Assembly: GCA_944321175.1 (NCBI GenBank)
Contig: CALUKI010000031.1
Location: forward strand, 62,001 to 126,000
DNA length: 64,000 nt
Direction of reading: 5' to 3'
Source: an uncultured Alistipes sp.
GTDB taxonomy: Bacteria; Bacteroidota; Bacteroidia; Bacteroidales; Rikenellaceae
Under the pieces are notes generated by a model. The model was not told the origin of the DNA. It was given only the letters and a program-made list of their open reading frames with translations, and did not search any database. Every line of letters starts with the position of its first letter. Within the stretch, counting starts at the first letter, position 1. This document shows positions 55,260-63,128 of the stretch, in pieces. The translations under genes were made by a program, and so were the position numbers.

Positions 55260-55995
55260 TCTCCTGCTGCTGCTTCCGATCAGCGGTTCGGGACATGGCA
55301 TCGAGATCGATTCATCGGCGTTGCGCCCTTTGGCTCCCATTACGGTAACGTTCGCTCCGATCGAGAGTACGGTTCGTCCTGTCCCCGCTCCGAAACCGCC
55401 CGTCACGACGTCGGCCGGCAGCCCGAAACACGCTCCCCTCGATCGCCGGCAGCATCGCAGTCGGGAGGGATGGGAGCGGATCATCCCCACACACGTCAAA
55501 GTGCAATACGCCGGCGGAATGGGATTCCTCTCCTTCGGCGCGGGATGGGATTACGGACGCAAATGCCAATGGGAGACCGATCTCTATCTGGGATTCCTGC
55601 CTCGCAGCAAAGCCGGCAAATTCTACCTTACCGCCACACTCAAGCAGAACCATATTCCCTGGGACATTGCCTGCGGAAAACGATTCTCATTCACCCCTTT
55701 CTATTACGGGCTGTATATCAATACGATTTTCGGAGAGAAGTTCTGGGTCAGGGAACCCGAACGTTATCCCCGCAAATACTACACCTTCTCAACCAAAGTG
55801 CACTCCTTCCTATTCATCGGGCAACGGTTTTCGCTTCATACGAACCGCAACCGCACATCCCGGCTGAAAGGCATCACGTTCTATTATGAACTGAGCACCT
55901 GCGACCTCTATCTGATCAGCGCCGCGACAAACCGCAGTCTCGGCGGCCGGGACATCGTGGGACTCTCGGCAGGTGTAAAGCTGCAACTCTTCTAA
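55240..55995 (+). CDS. Exported beta-rich protein of unknown function
   Basis: A 251-residue protein with a signal peptide (LLFSLLLLLPISGSG), then a Pro/Ala-rich linker (about 30-75) and a C-terminal domain of alternating aromatic beta strands (GGMGFLSFGAGWDYG, LYLGFLPRSKAGKFYLTATL) ending LSAGVKLQLF. This suggests an outer-membrane beta-barrel. It overlaps the metallophosphoesterase gene by 20 bases and is presumably translated with it. I do not recognise a named family. Confidence 0.75.
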   Translation: MNRLLFSLLLLLPISGSGHGIEIDSSALRPLAPITVTFAPIESTVRPVPAPKPPVTTSAGSPKHAPLDRRQHRSREGWERIIPTHVKVQYAGGMGFLSFGAGWDYGRKCQWETDLYLGFLPRSKAGKFYLTATLKQNHIPWDIACGKRFSFTPFYYGLYINTIFGEKFWVREPERYPRKYYTFSTKVHSFLFIGQRFSLHTNRNRTSRLKGITFYYELSTCDLYLISAATNRSLGGRDIVGLSAGVKLQLF

Positions 55996-56208
55996 GGGAG
56001 ATGCCATAAAAACAGCCCTTCACGATATCAAACGGGGCAGCATCCGGCAGCATCACGCCGAAACAGAGCCTATGGGATCGCCGCACCGGACATGAGCCCT
56101 CCCATAATATCGGGCTGCAGATCGGAGATGAGGCTCCGGCACACCAGGAGAGCACAGGTTCCGGCACCCGCGTTTCCGGCGGCCACCGGCAAAAGACAGC
56201 GGGCGTTC
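55996..56208. other. Intergenic region before the ribosomal protein genes
   Basis: No recognisable gene. It ends at the rpmA terminator. Confidence 0.4.
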
Positions 56209-56244
56209 AAAAAAAAATCCGGCCCCAACAGGTGTTGAGACCGG
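56209..56244 (-). terminator. Terminator after rpmA
   Basis: On the minus strand a hairpin (CCGG and an adjoining stem, 56244-56219) is followed by a nine-T run (56217-56209). Confidence 0.8.
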
Positions 56245-56267
56245 AATTGTTGTTCCGACAGCGGCGC

Positions 56268-56528
56268 CTACTCCGAGAGCGGCGTCACACTGACATACGA
56301 TTTGCCTTCGCGTTTCTTGCAGAACTCTACGGTTCCGTCCACCAGCGCGAAAAGCGTGTGATCCTTACCCATACCGACATTCTCGCCGGGGTTGTGTACC
56401 GTACCCCGCTGGCGAACGATGATGTTGCCGGCTTTAGCGAACTGACCACCGAAAAGTTTCACTCCGAGTCGCTTGCTTTCCGACTCACGGCCGTTCTTCG
56501 AACTACCTACACCTTTTTTGTGTGCCAT
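56268..56528 (-). CDS. rpmA: 50S ribosomal protein L27
   Basis: An 86-residue ribosomal protein whose N terminus reaches toward the peptidyl transferase centre. The opening [20 protein letters not shown] and [21 protein letters not shown] are diagnostic. It starts directly with MAHKKG, so there is no cleaved Firmicutes-type N-terminal extension. It follows rplU by 18 bases, the usual L21-L27 pair. Confidence 0.98.
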   Translation of the reverse strand: MAHKKGVGSSKNGRESESKRLGVKLFGGQFAKAGNIIVRQRGTVHNPGENVGMGKDHTLFALVDGTVEFCKKREGKSYVSVTPLSE

Positions 56529-56546
56529 GTTTCTCTAAAATTAAGG

Positions 56547-56858
56547 TTATGCGACAATCTCCTCCACCAGAACCTGCGTCAGATACTGACGATGGCCGTT
56601 CTGCTTCTGATAGCCCGTTCTGCGTTTCTTCTTGAACACGATCACCTTGTCATCCTTCAGATGCTTCAGGATCTTGCACTTTACCGAGGCGCCTTCTACC
56701 ACAGGTGCGCCCACCTTGACCTGACCGTCGTTGTCTGCGAGCAGGACCTTGTCGAAGCTCACCGACGAGTCAACCTCGCCCGAAAGACGGTGAACATAGA
56801 GCTTCCGACCTTTTTCAGCCTTAAACTGCTGACCTGCAATCTCTACTATAACGTACAT
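56547..56858 (-). CDS. rplU: 50S ribosomal protein L21
   Basis: A 103-residue 23S rRNA-binding protein. It has the family opening [17 protein letters not shown] and the C-terminal basic block [20 protein letters not shown]. It is the first gene of a two-gene unit with rpmA. A good promoter lies upstream and leaves a short leader of about 32 nucleotides. Confidence 0.98.
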   Translation of the reverse strand: MYVIVEIAGQQFKAEKGRKLYVHRLSGEVDSSVSFDKVLLADNDGQVKVGAPVVEGASVKCKILKHLKDDKVIVFKKKRRTGYQKQNGHRQYLTQVLVEEIVA

Positions 56859-56896
56859 ATATTCGAATTATGTCTCTGAACATAAAATTCAGCCTG

Positions 56897-56926
56897 CAAA
56901 TATACGCATAATTTCGGAATCCGCAA
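56897..56926 (-). promoter_or_regulatory. Promoter of rplU-rpmA
   Basis: On the minus strand: TTG (56926-56924), 19 bases, then TATATTTG (56904-56897). Confidence 0.7.
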
Positions 56927-57098
56927 TAGTTCCGCGGTTTTTTTGCTCCGGACAGTGCGCTTTGGCATAATTTTTTGTGTTCCAGGCTGTCGGCACGCTC
57001 CAACGGAACGTTATTTTCGAGACCGGCCGTCGGGAGCGCTGCAAGCAATAAGGAAGGAGTTTTTCGCGTTATTATTACGCAATATCGTAAAATATTGT

Positions 57099-57106
57099 TA
57101 TCTTTA
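57099..57106 (+). promoter_or_regulatory. -7-like element just before cysQ
   Basis: TATCTTTA differs from TAnnTTTG by one base and ends eight bases before the ATG, which would give a nearly leaderless transcript. Confidence 0.4.
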
Positions 57107-57114
57107 TCGACTGA

Positions 57115-57987
57115 ATGAACACCAACACGACAGAAACGATGCTGAGCGACGAGATCAAACGTTATCTCCTACCCAATACGTTCAATGCGGCCGTACGCGC
57201 CGGAGCCGCCGTCATGCAGATCTACGAACACAGGGACGATTACGATCTTTCGCATTACGAGGGCAACTTCCGCTCCATCACGGCGGCGGACCGTGCGGCA
57301 CACGACGCCATCAAACGGTCGCTCGGCCAGACAAGGATTCCGATTCTGAGCGAGGACGGCAGGGAAATGCACTACGAGGAGCGTTGCAACTGGGAGTTGT
57401 TCTGGCTGGTGGATCCGCTGGACGGCACCCGCGAATTCATCAACGGCAACAACGAATTCACGATCAACATTGCGCTGATGGAGAACAACATCTGCGTTGC
57501 GGCGGTAATCTATGTGCCCTATCTGCACAAAATCTACTTTGCGGATCGCGGAAACGGGGCCTATGTCCGGGAGGATGTCACGCCCCGGAGCGATTCGGAT
57601 TATACGGTGGAGCGCATCCGCGAAGGTGCACGGCGCCTGACACCGCCTACGCAGCGGCACGACCACCCGATCGTCGCCATTTCGCGGTCGCACAACACCC
57701 CCGAAACCTATGCGCATATCGACGCATTGCGGCAGCGCTACCCGACACTCGAAGTGATCGAACAGGGCAGCTCCTACAAGTTCTGCCTGCTGGCCGAAGG
57801 GGCCGTCGATTATTATGTCCGCACGACGCACACCTACGAATGGGATACGGCAGCCGGCGAGCTGATTCTTTCGGAGACGGGAGGACGTCTCGAAGCGCTG
57901 GCGGACGGGGCGCCGTTCCGCTACAACAAACGGGATCTGCAAAACCCCTGGTTCGTCTGCCGTGCGCACAACTGCGCGATCGGCTGA
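57115..57987 (+). CDS. cysQ: 3'(2'),5'-bisphosphate nucleotidase
   Basis: A 290-residue inositol monophosphatase-family enzyme that removes the 3'-phosphate from PAP, recycling the by-product of sulphate assimilation. The metal-binding motifs are ILSEDGRE (Glu/Asp), WLVDPLDGTREFI and the C-terminal YEWDTAAGELIL. The TREF sequence after DPLDG is characteristic of CysQ rather than of inositol monophosphatase. It is a single gene with its own promoter-like element; no cys genes are adjacent. Confidence 0.92.
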   Translation: MNTNTTETMLSDEIKRYLLPNTFNAAVRAGAAVMQIYEHRDDYDLSHYEGNFRSITAADRAAHDAIKRSLGQTRIPILSEDGREMHYEERCNWELFWLVDPLDGTREFINGNNEFTINIALMENNICVAAVIYVPYLHKIYFADRGNGAYVREDVTPRSDSDYTVERIREGARRLTPPTQRHDHPIVAISRSHNTPETYAHIDALRQRYPTLEVIEQGSSYKFCLLAEGAVDYYVRTTHTYEWDTAAGELILSETGGRLEALADGAPFRYNKRDLQNPWFVCRAHNCAIG

Positions 57988-58016
57988 ATCAACGATGTTT
58001 CACCTGATACGAATCA

Positions 58017-58040
58017 AGCGGCCGGTTGACTCCGGCCGCT
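58017..58040 (+). terminator. Hairpin after cysQ
   Basis: AGCGGCCGG (58017-58025) pairs perfectly with CCGGCCGCT (58032-58040). No T-run follows, so its strength as a terminator is uncertain. Confidence 0.5.
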
Positions 58041-58079
58041 CTGGCAACATACTCGATCTATCATCAAATTCTTCATTAA

Positions 58080-58301
58080 TCAATAGTCATTGCAATCAAT
58101 CCACGAGCAGTACCCCCTGTCGTGGACACAACACATCATACCTCCGAAATCATCACGATGATCCGGTACCCAATTTCCACTTCCATCCTCTCCGCTACAC
58201 AAGGCTTCGACATTTACGGATAATACCTCTTCTGCATGAGAGGAACTTCCTGCATATAAACCAACTCCTGCAAGGGCAACCACAAAGGCCCCAACCCACA
58301 T
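58080..58301 (-). CDS. NVEALA-type exported small peptide
   Basis: A 73-residue protein with a hydrophobic N terminus (MWVGAFVVALAGVGLYAG) and the diagnostic LSVNVEAL motif at about residues 28-35, followed by a Cys-rich tail with six Cys in all (ALCSGED, GMMCCVHDRGYCSWIDCNDY). In the NVEALA family the motif marks the end of a leader; what happens to the mature peptide is unknown. It lies 53 bases downstream of a 6-bladed propeller gene on the same strand, the usual association. I see no transporter or maturase in the window. Confidence 0.82.
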   Translation of the reverse strand: MWVGAFVVALAGVGLYAGSSSHAEEVLSVNVEALCSGEDGSGNWVPDHRDDFGGMMCCVHDRGYCSWIDCNDY

Positions 58302-58354
58302 TTTTGTTTCACAGCTCTTTCAGGTTTTGTTATAATCTGATAGTATAGAGTATG

Positions 58355-59574
58355 TTACTTCAAATACATGAGTTGCAGCACGGGATTCAGTTCCGCAACA
58401 ATTTCTTCGGATCCACCGATACCCAAACGATCGAGTACAGCATCCAAAATCCGACAGCTCTTCTTGTTGGTCAACAACATGGCCGGATAGACGGGCGCAA
58501 CAAGCACGTTCGCCATATTCGTATCAACAATGTTCAGAACCGGTTCTTTTGAAAATCGATTGAACCCTGAAGGCAACAGTTCCGTATCTCCGAAAGCATA
58601 ATCCAATTCACCGACACGGCATCGTCCCGTCGTTTGTCGTAAAGTGAATAGTAACGGTGATTTTCCACTTCGCTTCCCCAACATGTAAACACACAATCTC
58701 CCCTGTATTGGGTATAGCGTCTATCGTTGAACATCTCACCTTTTGCCCACCGGAACGCATAATCGTTATTATTCATCCCCGAAAAATCCATGGCTGTCGG
58801 ACCGTCAACCTCATAGGCCAATAACGGTCGTACCTTCGCCTCATCGTAATAATAATCTTCCGTGTATTCGACGCACATCCAACCGACCGTACCATCTTCT
58901 CTATGAAAAAAAGCATAATCCACCGTTGCCGCGGGATGAATCAAATCAAATTTCTGAATCCATCTCACAAATTCCCCATCCGCAGAAACTTCCCATACGC
59001 CATCCGTCCCATAGTTTTGATTCGCGCCATGCAGATAAGAATAACAGAGAAAGTTCCCGTCGGGCAAATTTATCATATCGCGGATATACCGGTCTTCGAA
59101 TACCCCGAATCGCGGAACAACCTTCTCGCACACCCCATCCAACGAGTAAAACAGCAGTTTCTTCGACATCAGATCGAACACGATCAGCTGCCGGCGCACC
59201 GCATCGAGCATCACCGCATCCATCGAGACATATTCGTTGCCCGCACGGCCCCGTTTCGAGATTTTGCGCCGATAATGCCCCGACCGGTCGAAAAAGAAGA
59301 TCGACTTATCCTTCTTGTCCACCACGATCAGCTCGTTATCCAGTTCGAAGACCCGACTTACCTCACGGATCAAACACTCGTCGGTCTTTTCCAGCGGAAT
59401 ATACTCCACCCGCTCCACAAAGTCCGACATGCGGATCACATCCCGGCTGTTCGGATCGACCACAACCGTCGGACACTCCAGGCCGTCGTGACGACCGCTG
59501 CAGCCCAGCATCGCCAGAAGGCTGAATACGACAACCAACTCCCTGAACTTCATTGCACAACAGATTTTCAACAC
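58355..59574 (-). pseudogene. 6-bladed beta-propeller lipoprotein, frameshifted
   Basis: Lipobox LLAMLGC, then the propeller with typical blades (KDKSIFFFDRSGHYRRKISKRGRAGNEYVSMD, where many relatives have GRGPQEY). The frame from 59574 stops at 58534, ending in a non-homologous tail. The adjoining minus frame (open from 58696 to the stop at 58355) supplies the missing C terminus: LDYAFGDTELLPSGFNRF ... ELNPVLQLMYLK. The switch falls around 58606-58615 and fits a single-base deletion; the total span of 1220 bases is one short of 407 codons. Either a recent pseudogene or a sequencing error. Upstream a -7 box TATATTTG is at 59744-59737. Confidence 0.78.
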
Positions 59575-59883
59575 ACAATACTATTTTACGGATGGAAATC
59601 GCAAAACGGGTTGTTTCCACGCAACTGCGGCATACAAGCCCGTAAACAAGGAGCCATATTGCAACTCTTTCCAGCCCCGTCATCCGAACGTGAATTCCGG
59701 ACACCGGCACAGCCCCTTGAAAACTGCATCCGCATACAAATATACAAAACAACTGTAACTAATACCACAAACCGTCCAAACGACAAGCCGAATATGCCGG
59801 ATACGTCAAAACAGGATAGCAGCTCAAAAAATACGATTTTCTAAAAAAAACACAGAAAGACAAAAAAAACGAACACCGCACCT
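59575..59883. other. Intergenic region between divergent propeller and nuclease genes
   Basis: Holds the minus-strand -7 element TATATTTG (59744-59737) and AT-rich DNA before the nuclease promoter at 59884. No gene. Confidence 0.5.
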
Positions 59884-59914
59884 TTTGCTTTACGGCATTT
59901 TTTTCTTACCTTTG
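59884..59914 (+). promoter_or_regulatory. Consensus promoter of the S1/P1 nuclease pair
   Basis: TTTG (59884-59887), exactly 19 bases, TACCTTTG (59907-59914). About 34 bases to the ATG. Confidence 0.75.
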
Positions 59915-59948
59915 CTCAAGAAACAAAAACCAATCAAATCTTCGATTT

Positions 59949-60722
59949 ATGAAAAGGAACCTGCTTCTGCTCGCCGCAGCCCTGGTGCTGTGCTGCAACT
60001 CCGCCTTCGGGTGGGGAAAGATGGGACACGACGCCATCGCCTACATCGCCGAGTGCAACCTCACGCCCAAGGCGAAGAAAACCATCGAGAAGTATCTCGG
60101 ACATTCGATCGTTTACTATGCGACATGGATGGATGAATGGCGGTCGGAACCGGGGTATGAACACACCTCCGTATGGCACACGGCAGCCGTCGATGAGAAT
60201 CTCGATTATGTCCCCAACACAAAGCGCGGAGACGTGATCTTCGCACTCGAGGATGCCATCGCGAAATTGCAGGACTACAAGTCGCAGAACGATTCGACGA
60301 TCGTCATGAGCCTGCGCTGCATCATCCACTTCGTAGGCGACATGCACTGCCCCGTGCATGTCAAATATGCCGGACAGAAGAGCTACAGCGTCTACCTCAA
60401 CGGCGACAAGTGCAGGTACCACAACGTATGGGACGACCAGATCATCTCGCGTTCGCACCGCTGGGGCTACCTCGAATACGCGCATCAGTTGGATCGCTGC
60501 ACCAAACAGCAGATCAAGACGATCACCGCCGGCACGCTGCGCGACTGGTTCCACGAAAACGCCCGCGACAGCCGCCACATCTACGAACTGGTCGGCCCCA
60601 ATGAGAAACTCGACAAGAACGAAACCAAGTCCTTCATCAACCATACGCACGAATACGCCGAGCGGCAAATCCTGCGCGCCGGTTACCGGCTGGCAAAGGT
60701 ACTCAACGACCTCTTCGGCTGA
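59949..60722 (+). CDS. S1/P1-type zinc nuclease (copy 1)
   Basis: A 257-residue exported nuclease, probably cleaving single-stranded nucleic acid or acting as a 3'-nucleotidase. A signal peptide (LLLLAAALVLCCNSAFG) exposes Trp as the mature N terminus (WGKMGHDAIAYIAE), as required for zinc coordination in the family. Further zinc ligands are WMDEWR, TSVWHTA, the FVGDMHCPVHV block, and HNVWDDQI. It is paralogous to the next gene and shares the promoter; the pair is 47 bases apart. Confidence 0.93.
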   Translation: MKRNLLLLAAALVLCCNSAFGWGKMGHDAIAYIAECNLTPKAKKTIEKYLGHSIVYYATWMDEWRSEPGYEHTSVWHTAAVDENLDYVPNTKRGDVIFALEDAIAKLQDYKSQNDSTIVMSLRCIIHFVGDMHCPVHVKYAGQKSYSVYLNGDKCRYHNVWDDQIISRSHRWGYLEYAHQLDRCTKQQIKTITAGTLRDWFHENARDSRHIYELVGPNEKLDKNETKSFINHTHEYAERQILRAGYRLAKVLNDLFG

Positions 60723-60769
60723 TCCGCTGCGCCAAAGGATTCCGAAACGTCCAGAAACCCTGACAACCG

Positions 60770-61549
60770 ATGAAAAAAACGTATTTCCTGCTCATTGCCC
60801 TGCTGGCGTTGTGCAGCCATACCGCATGGGGCTGGGGCAAGATGGGACACGACGCCATCGCCTACATCGCCGAATGCCACCTCACACCCAAGGCCAAAAA
60901 GACCATCGAACGTTACCTCAACACGTCGATCGTCCATTACGCATCGTGGATGGATGCCTACCGGTTCGAGGAGCCGTATGCCCACACGTCGCTCTGGCAC
61001 ACGGCATGGGTCGATGAAAACAACAACTACGACCCCACGCGCAAAGCCGACGGCAATGCGATCAAGGGCATCGAGGATACGATGGAGCTGCTGCGCGACT
61101 ACAAGTCGCTGGACGACTCGACGGTCGTCGTCAGTATCAAGTACCTCGTGCATCTGGTGGGCGACATGCACTGTCCGACACATGTCAAATACCCCGGCAT
61201 CAAGGGCTTCAACATCTACGTCGATGGCCGGAAGCTCAACTATCACGGCGTGTGGGACAGTTATGTTCTCGACTGCAACGTCCGTTGGAGCGCCATCGAG
61301 TTCCAGCATATTCTCGACCGATGCTCCAAACGGGAGATTCGCGAGATTACGGCCGGAACGGTGCGCGACTGGTTCCGCGACTGCGCGGTCTATTGCCGGC
61401 AGATCTACGATCTGGCGCAGCCCGAACAGCATTTCAAGAGCCCCGACGTATGGGAGGATTTCCTCAATCCGGCGCTTCCGATTGCCGAACGGCAGATCCT
61501 TTATGCGGGGTATCGGCTGGCGGCACTCCTCAACGAACTCTTCGGATAA
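60770..61549 (+). CDS. S1/P1-type zinc nuclease (copy 2)
   Basis: A 259-residue paralogue of the gene just upstream. A signal peptide precedes mature WGKMGHDAIAYIAECHLTPK, almost identical to copy 1 over this stretch. Zinc ligands are WMDAYR, TSLWHTAW, LVGDMHCPTHV and HGVWDSYV. The central loops (CRQIYDLAQPEQHFKSP) differ from copy 1, suggesting divergence in substrate. It is followed by a strong terminator. Confidence 0.93.
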   Translation: MKKTYFLLIALLALCSHTAWGWGKMGHDAIAYIAECHLTPKAKKTIERYLNTSIVHYASWMDAYRFEEPYAHTSLWHTAWVDENNNYDPTRKADGNAIKGIEDTMELLRDYKSLDDSTVVVSIKYLVHLVGDMHCPTHVKYPGIKGFNIYVDGRKLNYHGVWDSYVLDCNVRWSAIEFQHILDRCSKREIREITAGTVRDWFRDCAVYCRQIYDLAQPEQHFKSPDVWEDFLNPALPIAERQILYAGYRLAALLNELFG

Positions 61550-61568
61550 CACACGGATGCTTTTCAAC

Positions 61569-61600
61569 AAAAACGGCCCGCAGAAGCAGGCCGTTTTTGT
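61569..61600 (+). terminator. Terminator after the nuclease pair
   Basis: AAAAACGGCC (61569-61578) pairs with GGCCGTTTTT (61589-61598). Confidence 0.85.
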
Positions 61601-61689
61601 TTGCACCTCCAAGCCGTTCCGGTTGAATCCGGCAGATTCACACATGGTCCGGTTCGGGCAGCGCCGTATCTGGTATTATGGCGTCTTTT

Positions 61690-61720
61690 TTTGCTTTTTC
61701 ATGAAAAAAGACTATATTTG
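61690..61720 (+). promoter_or_regulatory. Consensus promoter of the propeller lipoprotein pair
   Basis: TTTG (61690-61693), exactly 19 bases, TATATTTG (61713-61720). The ATG follows about 136 bases later, a long leader. The rest of the 61550-61856 gap holds a terminator and no gene. Confidence 0.75.
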
Positions 61721-61856
61721 ACATGACTTCATCGAACAATTATCAACCATTAACCCAACCGCCAGCCGCAGTAATTCCATCCGAAAAGACCGGTCTCCTC
61801 AGGGGCGGCTGTTCTGTCCCACGCCACCATACTATGCAACCTGAACCTTCAACCCA

Positions 61857-63008
61857 ATGAAAACCCGCATCTTCACGCTACCCGTATTTGCCACGCTTCT
61901 TGTCGCAGGCATATTCAGTGCCTGCCAATCGCAAAAACAGGAGAAGGCATTGATCTCCATTTCGGAGCAGGCATTGTATGCATCGAGCCTATCCTCCGCA
62001 TTCGATCAATACCGCTTTATACCGCTGGAGACCAACGACAATACGTTATTGGGCCGCATCTCCAAAATAGTCGAATACAAGGATAAATTCTACATTGCGA
62101 CCGACCGTAAGCGAATCCTCGCGTTCAACGCCGACGGCTCCTTCTCGCACCGGATCGACCGTCCGGGCCGCGGCCCGCAGGAATATACGGAATTGGCTGA
62201 CTTCGACATCTCGAATGACCGGATTTTCCTCCTTGACCATCGCAAAGTCCTCATCTATACACTCACCGGAGAGTTCATCAAACGAATCGACCTGTCCTGC
62301 AACACGCTCAACCTGCAGGTTGTCGGTTCTGACCTGTTGATCCGCTCCAATAAAGAGAGCCTGTTTTATCGTGTAGAGACCGGCTCCGGCAAATGTCTGG
62401 ATCTGCGGATCGGCATAAAAGAATCCACCAGACTCTCCGAAGAAAACTGTTTCAAATCCTACGCCGACGGCTATCTGATGCAGCAGGGATTTTCGAACTC
62501 ATTCTATCATATCGCAGCCGATTTCACAATCGGGGAAATCGAGTTGTTGGACGACGACCGGCTTTTTGATGCAGCGACAGAAGAGAGCTACCTTCACGAT
62601 TACGGCTCCGATTACGACAGCAAGACCGGCGACTGTTACATCGGAGGATGGGCCGGATGGAGTGAGCAAATCCTCTGCCGGATTCAGCGCAACCCCACCT
62701 ACGAGATTGTCGAATATGTCGCTGCCGATCTTGCAACGAAAAAAGCAGTGTGTCGTCTTTCGTCCAAGTGCACCGACGACATAAGCTACATGGGACTGCC
62801 CGATCTGATTCGTTTTGTCGGACGAGGCGCTTCAAAAGAACAGTTTATCACCTATCTGCGACCGGACGAACTGCGGAAGGCGATCCTCCGTCACGGCGAC
62901 GACGGTTCGGAACATTCCCGCTGGATGAAGGAACATCTGCTCGACCGTCTGCACGACGATGACAATCCCGTACTGTTCATATTCCGGTTCAAGGCTGCGG
63001 ATGAATGA
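61857..63008 (+). CDS. 6-bladed beta-propeller lipoprotein (tandem copy 1)
   Basis: A 383-residue lipoprotein (lipobox GIFSAC). The mature part starts with the conserved YRFIPLETNDNTLLGRISKI, followed by the diagnostic blade HRIDRPGRGPQEYTELADFD and DRIFLLDHRKVLIYTLTGEF. It ends DDDNPVLFIFRFKAADE, the family's C terminus. Function is unknown; membership is by pattern. It is 120 bases upstream of a paralogue. The long leader and its own promoter suggest regulated expression. Confidence 0.85.
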   Translation: MKTRIFTLPVFATLLVAGIFSACQSQKQEKALISISEQALYASSLSSAFDQYRFIPLETNDNTLLGRISKIVEYKDKFYIATDRKRILAFNADGSFSHRIDRPGRGPQEYTELADFDISNDRIFLLDHRKVLIYTLTGEFIKRIDLSCNTLNLQVVGSDLLIRSNKESLFYRVETGSGKCLDLRIGIKESTRLSEENCFKSYADGYLMQQGFSNSFYHIAADFTIGEIELLDDDRLFDAATEESYLHDYGSDYDSKTGDCYIGGWAGWSEQILCRIQRNPTYEIVEYVAADLATKKAVCRLSSKCTDDISYMGLPDLIRFVGRGASKEQFITYLRPDELRKAILRHGDDGSEHSRWMKEHLLDRLHDDDNPVLFIFRFKAADE

Positions 63009-63128
63009 TTCCGATTGCAGCAAGAAAACTTCCGGCAACATTCGAAAGGATCAAAGCAATTTCGTGCGATTTACCGAAATCCGGACAATTCAATACAAAT
63101 GAACCTATCACCAAAACCGATTTTCGCC

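Noticed and set aside
58355..58696. A separate 113-residue gene downstream of the propeller
   Set aside because: Its sequence is the missing C terminus of the propeller protein, including the NPVL tail, so it is part of a frameshifted gene.
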